A stretch of DNA of 5,213 nt. It comes from Candidatus Pacearchaeota archaeon. GTDB lineage: Archaea > Nanobdellota > Nanobdellia > Pacearchaeales > GW2011-AR1. The stretch lies in NCBI GenBank assembly GCA_026395855.1, contig JAPLXX010000042.1, forward strand, positions 1-5,213, in the 5' to 3' direction. How positions within the stretch are numbered: position 1 is the stretch's first letter; every line of letters starts with the position of its first letter. The notes beneath the pieces were generated by a model, which saw only the letters and a list, made by a program, of their open reading frames with translations, ran no database searches and was not told where the DNA came from. Shown here in pieces: positions 1 through 4,097 of the stretch. Both the position numbers and the translations under genes were made by a program.

Positions 1-13
1 ACTTTATCTTAAA

Positions 14-400
14 ATGGAAAAGAAAGGAACTATTCTGGCAGAAAATATAATATTTATTGTTTTAAATCTAGTATTTATAGCAATCCTGCTTCTTTTTCTT
101 TTTTCAAAATCAGGAGCAGTAGCTGTTCTTGAGGAGAAATATGCAAAAAAAATTGCTTTAGTGATTGATTCTGCAAGACCTGGAATGGTGATTCATCTAA
201 ACATGGAAGATGCACTTAAATTAGCTGAAAAAGAAAAATTTCCCCTTGGGCAGATAGTGAGCGTTAATGAGAATATTTTGACAGTAAGGCTGAGAGAAAA
301 AGGAGGTTATAGCTATTCTTTCTTTAATGATGTTAATGTTATTCCATATTTTGACAGTACAAATGGGAAAGAATATGTTTTTACAATAAATTCAAAATAA
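14..400 (+). CDS. Class III signal peptide (pilin-like) protein, family uncharacterised
   Basis: This is a 128-residue protein. Its N-terminus MEKKG followed by TILAE fits a class III (type IV pilin-like) signal: basic residues, cleavage after G5, and a glutamate at mature position +5 as in classical type IV pilins. One hydrophobic helix follows (about residues 11-31). The remaining ~95 residues are predicted extracellular, with IDSARPGM (51-58) and GGYSYSFFNDVNV (97-109) as the most distinctive stretches. There are no cysteines. I recall similar proteins in DPANN genomes but know no assigned function. The ATG at 14 is preferred because it puts the signal motif at the very N-terminus; the 13 bases upstream contain no in-frame stop, so a longer start is not formally excluded. 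The next gene begins after four bases, so it heads or continues an operon whose left part is outside the window. A minor pilin or pilus-assembly subunit is an inference from the signal and neighbours. Confidence 0.85.
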   Translation: MEKKGTILAENIIFIVLNLVFIAILLLFLFSKSGAVAVLEEKYAKKIALVIDSARPGMVIHLNMEDALKLAEKEKFPLGQIVSVNENILTVRLREKGGYSYSFFNDVNVIPYFDSTNGKEYVFTINSK

Positions 401-404
401 TAAA

Positions 405-911
405 ATGAAAAAAAACAAAACCGGCGGAGAAAAGATAATTTCTGTATACTGGTTTGCTATATTGTTTATAGTTGCAGGAGCAGTTGTTTATATGGCTGCT
501 GCTTTTTACGGAAAGCCCTATGATGTGCGCGAGATAGAAGCACAGATTCTTGCAAATCACGTGGCAAACTGCCTGTCTGATGTGGGGTATTTAAAAGAGA
601 ATGTTATTGGGAATGAAGATTTTCAAAATAATTTTTTAGAGGAATGTGCTCTTAATTTTAATACAGAAGAAAAATCCTCTGACCCGCAATATTTTCTGAA
701 AGTTCAAATTTTTCAGGAAAGCAGCAATGTTTTTGAAGTTTCAGAAGGAAATGCAAATCTTGTCACAAGCTGCGGAGTTGAAAGCGAGATTGAGCATGAA
801 AAACTGGCAAAATGCGCTGAAAGAGAATTTTATTCTTTAGGTTCAGAGAATAATCTCTATTTAATTAAAGTATTATCTATTGTAAGGAAAACAGAACAAA
901 ATGTCAGATAA
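405..911 (+). CDS. Membrane-anchored four-cysteine protein of the pilin-like operon
   Basis: This is a 168-residue protein with a basic N-terminus, KKNKTGG then EKIISVYWF, and one membrane helix (about residues 10-33). The exported part begins GKPYDVREIEAQILANHVANC. Four cysteines (56, 81, 123, 137) could form two disulfides outside the cell. The signal resembles a class III peptide, but the residue before the glycine pair is Thr rather than Lys or Arg, so cleavage by the peptidase is less certain than for its neighbours; it may stay as a simple N-terminal anchor. It starts four bases after the previous stop and its last 11 bases overlap the next gene, which indicates co-transcription. I recall the 'FYG.PYDVREIEA' segment from DPANN proteins, but know no function for it. 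The role in a pilus-like apparatus is inferred from context. Confidence 0.85.
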   Translation: MKKNKTGGEKIISVYWFAILFIVAGAVVYMAAAFYGKPYDVREIEAQILANHVANCLSDVGYLKENVIGNEDFQNNFLEECALNFNTEEKSSDPQYFLKVQIFQESSNVFEVSEGNANLVTSCGVESEIEHEKLAKCAEREFYSLGSENNLYLIKVLSIVRKTEQNVR

Positions 912-1212
912 TAATAAAAAAAATAAAAGAGCGCAAATGGGAGAAACTATAACATGGGTGGTTGCAACAGTAATTATTATTGCTGTATTAATCTTTTCCA
1001 TTTATCTGGCATCTTTGCTGGCAAATACAAGAAAGACCCTTGTTTTTGCATCAGAAGAAAGAAGTGAAGATATTGTTATGGAGAAATCTTTATTTGCTTA
1101 TTTTCTTGCAGATGAATCACAAAGGGAAATAATCTACAATGAATTAAAGAAAAAAGATTTCTCTGCAGATTTGGATGCTAAGCTTAATGAAATAAGAGGT
1201 GTTTTGGAATGA
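901..1212 (+). CDS. Small class III signal peptide protein (KRA|QMGE type)
   Basis: This is a 103-residue protein. A basic leader of 11 residues ends in KRA, followed by QMGETITWVVATVIIIAVLI; this fits archaeal class III signals that are cut after Ala with Gln at +1. The membrane helix covers about residues 17-41. The rest is a charged, largely helical tail, about 60 residues long and rich in Glu and Lys, with no cysteines. The start overlaps the preceding gene by 11 bases, and its stop overlaps the next start as ATGA, so translation of all three is probably coupled. The QMGETITWVVAT segment looks like a family seen in DPANN genomes; its function is unknown to me. A small pilin-like subunit is the simplest reading. 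Confidence 0.83.
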   Translation: MSDNNKKNKRAQMGETITWVVATVIIIAVLIFSIYLASLLANTRKTLVFASEERSEDIVMEKSLFAYFLADESQREIIYNELKKKDFSADLDAKLNEIRGVLE

Positions 1213-1490
1213 AAAATAAAAAAGCAGACATTCCTGTTGTAATTCTTGTATTAGGAGTCATTGCTGTCTGCCTTTTAGCCATTTTTAGTTTTATTTCTTT
1301 TAATTTTAAAGTAGGAAGAGCTTTTGCGCAGGTATCTGTTATAGAAAAACTTGATTCCCAAATAAGCGAGTATAATTTTTATAAAGACCACCAGGTTCCT
1401 GATAAAAAAATAGCAGAAGCTCTTAATGTAAATGAGAATTATCTCGAGCAGGCAGGAGACGGAATTTTAGCAAGCTATACTCTTCCGTGA
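1209..1490 (+). CDS. Small class III signal peptide protein (KKA|DIP type)
   Basis: This is a 93-residue protein. The short leader MKNKKA is followed by DIPVVILVLGVIAVCLLAIF; cleavage after Ala6 would leave Asp at +1, which is compatible with archaeal class III signals. The membrane helix covers about residues 8-31. The outer part (IEKLDSQISEYNFYKDHQ and onward) is short, charged and probably helical. Only one cysteine is present, inside the helix. The start codon shares ATGA with the upstream stop, so it is likely translated by re-initiation, and it is the last member of the tightly packed operon; 37 bases and a new promoter separate it from the next gene. Its function is not known; the context suggests a minor pilin-like component. 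Confidence 0.83.
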   Translation: MKNKKADIPVVILVLGVIAVCLLAIFSFISFNFKVGRAFAQVSVIEKLDSQISEYNFYKDHQVPDKKIAEALNVNENYLEQAGDGILASYTLP

Positions 1491-1498
1491 TAAAAACA

Positions 1499-1506
1499 TT
1501 TTTAAA
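1499..1506 (+). promoter_or_regulatory. TATA-like box for the six-cysteine pilin-like gene
   Basis: The sequence TTTTTAAA is centred about 25 bases before the ATG at 1528, the spacing expected for an archaeal TATA box with transcription starting at the start codon. No Shine-Dalgarno motif precedes that ATG. The gene can therefore be expressed separately from the upstream operon, although read-through is possible over the 37-base gap. Confidence 0.5.
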
Positions 1507-1527
1507 CAAAATAAACCTGATTTAAAT

Positions 1528-1854
1528 ATGAATAAAAAGGGGCAGGAATTAAGCACTAATGCAATCATTATGATAGTTATCGGAATAATTGTTCTGGTAG
1601 TCCTTATTTTGGGCTTTACAATTGGCTGGGGAAAGCTTTTCCCTTTTATTTCATCAAACAATGTTGAAAATATAAAAACCACATGCAGTACTGCATGTGC
1701 CACAAATAATATGTATGATTACTGCTCTTTGGAAAGAACTTTGAAAGCAGACGATCTTCCCGGAAAAAAGACAGCAGGAAACTGCACATGGTTTGCAACT
1801 AATGCAGATTATACAAAGTATGGCATAGAAACCTGCCCAGGTCTTTGTGACTAA
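1528..1854 (+). CDS. Class III signal peptide protein with six extracellular cysteines
   Basis: This is a 108-residue protein. MNKKG followed by QELSTNAIIM is a textbook archaeal class III signal (Lys-Lys-Gly, then Gln at +1). A strong hydrophobic helix spans about residues 11-34. The exported domain of about 70 residues has six cysteines (53, 57, 66, 86, 103, 107), enough for three disulfides, and ends in ETCPGLCD. The pattern CSTAC...YDYCSLER...NCTW...YGIETCP resembles small DPANN proteins that I recall but cannot name functionally. It could be a major or minor pilin or another surface subunit; its own leaderless promoter fits a subunit needed at a different level from the four upstream proteins. 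Codons 52-59 contain a perfect 20-base palindrome, described separately. Confidence 0.87.
   Translation: MNKKGQELSTNAIIMIVIGIIVLVVLILGFTIGWGKLFPFISSNNVENIKTTCSTACATNNMYDYCSLERTLKADDLPGKKTAGNCTWFATNADYTKYGIETCPGLCD
1680..1699. repeat. Perfect 20-base palindrome inside a coding region
   Basis: CACATGCAGTACTGCATGTG equals its own reverse complement over all 20 bases; the flanking pair (C1679/C1700) does not match. It encodes the CSTAC segment of the six-cysteine protein, so part of the symmetry follows from two nearby Cys codons, TGC and TGT. It could act as a protein-binding site or fold as an mRNA hairpin, or be incidental. Confidence 0.8.
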
Positions 1855-1882
1855 TTTTCATAAAAATTCTTTATTAGAAAAA

Positions 1883-1892
1883 TTTTTTAAAT
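1883..1892 (+). promoter_or_regulatory. TATA box of the small basic protein; possible oligo-T stop for the upstream gene
   Basis: TTTTTTAAAT lies about 21-30 bases before the ATG at 1913, which is leaderless archaeal spacing. The T-run at 1883-1888 may also help end transcription of the six-cysteine gene, whose stop is about 30 bases upstream. Confidence 0.5.
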
Positions 1893-1912
1893 AAACTAAT
1901 TCTTGTTTAATT

Positions 1913-2029
1913 ATGGATTATGATTTTTCCCAAAAGAGAAACAAGGGAAAATGCAAAAGAAAAGAGAATAGAAAGCACCCTTACAGAAAAGGCGGGGGAA
2001 GCAGAGTAAGGGAAGAAAGTAAGAAATAA
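1913..2029 (+). CDS. Small, highly basic 38-residue protein (hypothetical)
   Basis: An open frame of 38 codons begins MDYDFSQKRNKGKCKRKENR and continues KHPYRKGGGSRVREESKK before a TAA. About 16 residues are Lys or Arg, there is one Cys and no hydrophobic segment, so a nucleic acid- or ribosome-binding peptide is more plausible than a membrane protein. Three things favour a real gene: a TATA-like element at leaderless distance, an oligo-T terminator 17 bases after the stop, and use of AGA/AGG and GGA/GGC codons like the neighbours. I do not recognise the family; it does not look like archaeal S30e or L41e. The alternative is a purine-rich non-coding RNA from the same promoter. It lies alone between the pilin-like genes and the prepilin peptidase, and nothing in it ties it to pili. 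Confidence 0.5.
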   Translation: MDYDFSQKRNKGKCKRKENRKHPYRKGGGSRVREESKK

Positions 2030-2045
2030 AAGATTTTAACACCTC

Positions 2046-2052
2046 TTTTTTT
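2046..2052 (+). terminator. Oligo-T terminator after the small basic gene
   Basis: Seven consecutive T (followed by ATTATT) come 17 bases after the stop codon at 2029. Archaeal RNA polymerase ends transcription at such T-runs without needing a hairpin. Confidence 0.45.
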
Positions 2053-2075
2053 ATTATTGACCGAATAATTTATGC

Positions 2076-2103
2076 ATAACCTGCATTGGTTTATAACCTG
2101 GTT
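2076..2103. repeat. Alternating AACC/GGTT repeat block, possible operator
   Basis: ATAACCTG occurs twice, at 2076-2083 and 2093-2100 (17-base period), and GGTT follows each copy (2088-2091 and 2100-2103), giving the order AACC, GGTT, AACC, GGTT. GGTT-TAT-AACC at 2088-2098 is a small perfect inverted repeat. The block is about 130 bases upstream of the peptidase start. It may bind a regulator or be chance; no gene overlaps it. Confidence 0.3.
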
Positions 2104-2112
2104 GAAATAATC

Positions 2113-2162
2113 CACCTATTTATACTAATAAATAATAAAATTAGGTGCAATTTGTTATTGCA
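2113..2162. repeat. Two overlapping inverted repeats in the intergenic region
   Basis: CACCTA (2113-2118) pairs with TAGGTG (2142-2147) across an AT-rich loop of 23 bases. TGCAAT (2146-2151) pairs with ATTGCA (2157-2162) across a 5-base loop. The two stems share bases 2146-2147, so they cannot both be fully formed. The rest of 2053-2203 shows no supported gene and no tRNA-like T-arm. Confidence 0.35.
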
Positions 2163-2203
2163 ATTTCCTATTTTAATTAACAATTTTTCAAGCTGCCAGA
2201 TAA

Positions 2204-2213
2204 TATTATAAAT
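2204..2213 (+). promoter_or_regulatory. TATA box of the prepilin peptidase gene
   Basis: TATTATAAAT is centred about 25 bases before the ATG at 2234, and no Shine-Dalgarno sequence precedes that ATG, which suggests a leaderless or nearly leaderless mRNA. Confidence 0.55.
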
Positions 2214-2233
2214 CAAACTTGCTATTTTTTTGA

Positions 2234-3073
2234 ATGAACGAAATAATTTTCCTTTTCAGCCTGGCATTAATCTGGATAATTTTTGCAGTTGTTCAGGATT
2301 TTAAATCAAAGGAAATAGCAAATTGGCTGAATTTTTCCCTTATTGCATTTGCTATTGGCTTCAGATTTTTTTATTCCTTATTTTCATTAGGAAATTTTAA
2401 TTTCTTTTATCAGGGACTGATAGGGCTTGGAATCTTTTTTGTTCTTGGAAACATTTTTTATTACGGAAAGCTTTTTGCAGGAGGTGATGCAAAGCTTCTG
2501 ATTGCTCTCGGAGCTGTTATTCCCTTTTCAGGGAATTTTTATGCAAACTTTGAAAATTTTTTCCTTTTCCTGATGATATTTCTTTTTGTCGGAGCTCTTT
2601 ACAGCATAATTGTAAGCACCAGGCTTTGCCTTAAAAATTTGGGAAAATTCAGAAAAGAATTTACGAAACAATTTAAATCTAACAGAAAAATAGTCACTTT
2701 GCTTTTATTATTGAGCATAGCTTTTGTCCTTCTGAGTTTTCTTAACTTTTATATAATTTTTCTTGGAATATTAACTTTTATTTCACCATATCTCTATCTT
2801 TTTGCAAAAGCTGTTGATGAAATCTCTATGATAAAGAGCATCGAAACTTCAAAGCTAATGGAAGGTGACTGGCTTTACAAAGATGTTAAAGTGAAGAATA
2901 GAATAATCAAAGCAAGATGGGAAGGGCTTAGAAAAGAGGAGATAACTTTTTTACGAAAAAGATATAAAAAGATTTTGATAAGAGAAGGGGTTGTATTTAC
3001 CCCGGTTTTCCTTGCCAGTTTTGTGATTTTCTTTTATCTCTGGAGCAGAGGATTAAGGTATTCTTTTTGGTAG
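2234..3073 (+). CDS. A24-family archaeal prepilin peptidase (class III signal peptidase; PibD/FlaK-like)
   Basis: This 279-residue polytopic membrane protease cleaves the short basic leader from type IV pilin-like and archaellin-like precursors at the cytoplasmic face. It belongs to the GxGD aspartyl proteases. The first catalytic Asp is D22, in VVQDFKSKEIANWLN, which fits the family pattern D-x-K-x-x-x-I-x-x-x-N; the second is D85, in FAGGDAKLL. The first Gly of GxGD is Ala82 here. About seven hydrophobic segments are visible (near 3-20, 32-50, 60-77, 106-128, 154-170, 172-192, 254-271). The C-terminal cytosolic part has EGDWLYKDV (210-218) and GLRKEEITFL (231-240), then LIREGVVFTPVFLASF, as in archaeal members. 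It is somewhat longer than the roughly 230-residue FlaK type. Its evident substrates are the proteins encoded at 14-1854. Its last 21 bases overlap the convergent gene. Confidence 0.92.
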   Translation: MNEIIFLFSLALIWIIFAVVQDFKSKEIANWLNFSLIAFAIGFRFFYSLFSLGNFNFFYQGLIGLGIFFVLGNIFYYGKLFAGGDAKLLIALGAVIPFSGNFYANFENFFLFLMIFLFVGALYSIIVSTRLCLKNLGKFRKEFTKQFKSNRKIVTLLLLLSIAFVLLSFLNFYIIFLGILTFISPYLYLFAKAVDEISMIKSIETSKLMEGDWLYKDVKVKNRIIKARWEGLRKEEITFLRKRYKKILIREGVVFTPVFLASFVIFFYLWSRGLRYSFW

Positions 3074-3700
3074 CCAGAGATTTTCCTCAAACTTTTTTAC
3101 TATTTCTTTAACTGTAATCTTTTTTTCGCGTGGTTTTTTTACAGGTGCTTTTTTTGCCAGAATCTCCTGCAGTTCTACAAGCTCTTCAGGACTTGCTGGT
3201 TTTCTCTCTGCTAAATTTTCTCTTCCCTCATAGACAGGAACTATGTTAAAAATCTGATGCCCCATAACATTTGACGAAGCTATTTTTATCTCTTTTGGCT
3301 TTAGCCTGGATTTTATCAGCGAAGAAATTTTTTTGGAGAATTTTGCAACTTCTTTTGGCATTGCTTTTTCATTTGTTGTGTGCTCTTTTGGAATTATCAT
3401 AGCATGGCCTTTTGACAAGGGATTTATTTCAAGAACAGCAATCGCCTTGGAATTTTCAGCTATCTTGTAGGATTTTATATCCCCGAAAACAATTGAGCAG
3501 AAAACACATTGCTGCCCTGAAACAGAAGTTATTCCGTCTTTTCTTATAAGATTATTTTTTATCAGGAAATCCTCCAGCTGCTCTGCATCCATTGCTTCTA
3601 TCTGCGACACTGCAAAGTCTTTTTTGTCCTCGGGAAAAGATGCCTCTACCTGCTTAATCAGCTGAGCTTTCATTGATTCAACCTGTTCATCTGTTAGCAT
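3053..3700 (-). CDS. HIT-fold protein lacking the histidine triad, with extra N- and C-terminal regions
   Basis: This is a 215-residue protein in three parts. Residues 1-60 are helical and acidic or mixed in charge (TDEQVESMKAQLIKQ, then MDAEQLEDFLIKNNLI). Residues 64-160 match the HIT fold: CVFCSIVFGDI with a CxxC (C65, C68), then AIAVLEINPLSKGHAMIIPKEH (start about 86). The tail from about 183 is Lys-rich, ending ENLWLPKRIP. HIT hydrolases and transferases carry HxHxH about 40-50 residues after the IPKxH; here the equivalent stretch reads GHQIFNIVPVYEG (147-159) with Asn, Val, Val in the three places. Catalysis by the usual nucleotidyl-histidine route is therefore unlikely, and a binding or structural role is inferred. 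I recall similar proteins from DPANN genomes. It starts one base after the EF-1 beta stop, so the two are one operon; a link with translation is suggested but not shown. Confidence 0.85.
   Translation of the reverse strand: MLTDEQVESMKAQLIKQVEASFPEDKKDFAVSQIEAMDAEQLEDFLIKNNLIRKDGITSVSGQQCVFCSIVFGDIKSYKIAENSKAIAVLEINPLSKGHAMIIPKEHTTNEKAMPKEVAKFSKKISSLIKSRLKPKEIKIASSNVMGHQIFNIVPVYEGRENLAERKPASPEELVELQEILAKKAPVKKPREKKITVKEIVKKFEENLWLPKRIP
3093..3155 (+). terminator. Series of oligo-T runs downstream of the peptidase gene
   Basis: The + strand has T-runs of 6, 7, 7 and 7 bases (3093-3098, 3120-3126, 3134-3140, 3149-3155) just after the peptidase stop. Each is the complement of Lys codons in the basic C-terminal tail of the convergent gene. 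Such runs can terminate archaeal transcripts, so this coding tail may double as the terminator of the opposing gene. Confidence 0.4.
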
Positions 3701-3701
3701 T

Positions 3702-3974
3702 TTATCCTATCGCCCTTCTTATATCAATTAGCTGAACAGAACTTACATTTTTGATTTTTTTCAATTTTTCCTCGAGTTCTTCAAGCTCTTTTTCTTCAGG
3801 CCATCCGAACATCATTATAAGAGCTTTTAATCCAAAAGCTATTGGCTGAACTTCAAACTGGGGATTTTTAACCCCCTGCTTTTCAAGAAGGTCTTTTACA
3901 TTTACTTCTATTTCTTTTATGTCTGTTTCAGGGGAATCAGGCATAATCTTTATTTTTACAGCTGCAACGCCCAT
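3702..3974 (-). CDS. ef1b: Archaeal elongation factor 1-beta (EF-1 beta)
   Basis: This is a 90-residue protein, the usual size for archaeal EF-1 beta. It is the guanine-nucleotide exchange factor that reloads EF-1 alpha with GTP during translation elongation. Recognisable segments are VKIKIMPDSPETD (6-18), VQPIAFGLKALIMMFGWPEE (43-61; the core of the family) and SVQLIDIRRAIG at the C-terminus. The alternating strand and helix pattern fits the ferredoxin-like fold, and there is no N-terminal extension as in eukaryotic EF-1B. The start is supported by the family length and a TATA element at leaderless distance. It is the first gene of a minus-strand pair with the HIT-like protein, one base apart. 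Confidence 0.95.
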   Translation of the reverse strand: MGVAAVKIKIMPDSPETDIKEIEVNVKDLLEKQGVKNPQFEVQPIAFGLKALIMMFGWPEEKELEELEEKLKKIKNVSSVQLIDIRRAIG

Positions 3975-3995
3975 AATTTATTTTAATTAATTTTG

Positions 3996-4003
3996 TTTAT
4001 AAA
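3996..4003. promoter_or_regulatory. Palindromic TATA box between divergent operons
   Basis: TTTATAAA reads the same on both strands. Its centre is about 25 bases from the EF-1 beta start (3974, minus) and about 29 bases from the ATG at 4029 (plus). The minus-strand assignment is strong. Use in the plus direction for the short frame and RPA is possible but depends on the flanking BRE, which I cannot judge confidently. Confidence 0.55.
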
Positions 4004-4028
4004 TGTGCTGATATGAATGTGCGGTTTT

Positions 4029-4097
4029 ATGCCTAAAATTAAAATAAAGAAAGTTATAACAATGCTTAAAAAGCCTGACTATTTTTTTGGAATATGA
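4029..4097 (+). CDS. Possible 22-residue upstream peptide overlapping the RPA start
   Basis: A short frame encodes MPKIKIKKVITMLKKPDYFF then GI, and ends in TGA that shares ATGA with the RPA start codon. It is basic, begins about 29 bases after a TATA-like box, and the arrangement is the same coupled overlap seen in the pilin-like operon. It could be a leader peptide that feeds ribosomes to RPA by re-initiation. A run of seven T (4082-4088) near its end would, with a -1 slip, join it in frame to RPA (DYFF then WN and MTDGN). It may also be chance; I do not recognise the peptide. Confidence 0.3.
   Translation: MPKIKIKKVITMLKKPDYFFGI
4065..4071 (+). promoter_or_regulatory. Weak TATA-like element just upstream of RPA
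   Basis: CTTAAAA is centred about 26 bases before the RPA ATG at 4094. It could give RPA its own leaderless transcript independent of the short upstream frame. The match to a TATA box is weak, and no Shine-Dalgarno motif is present. Confidence 0.25.

Noticed and set aside
1467..1703. Minus-strand open frame of 78 codons opposite the pilin-like genes
   Set aside because: It lies antisense to a well-supported class III signal protein and resembles no family; the hydrophobic look comes from the complement of the membrane helix.
2054..2086. Minus-strand 10-codon frame MQVMHKLFGQ in the intergenic region
   Set aside because: It is too short, and the nearest TATA-like element on that strand is about 35 bases away rather than 25; no other support.
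2095..2117. GGTTGAAATAATCC resembles a tRNA T-arm
   Set aside because: The flanking bases do not pair into a T stem, and no acceptor, D or anticodon arms can be found around it on the + strand.
4013..4036. Seven-codon frame MNVRFYA upstream of RPA
   Set aside because: It is very short, too close to the TATA box for a leaderless start, and does not couple to another gene.
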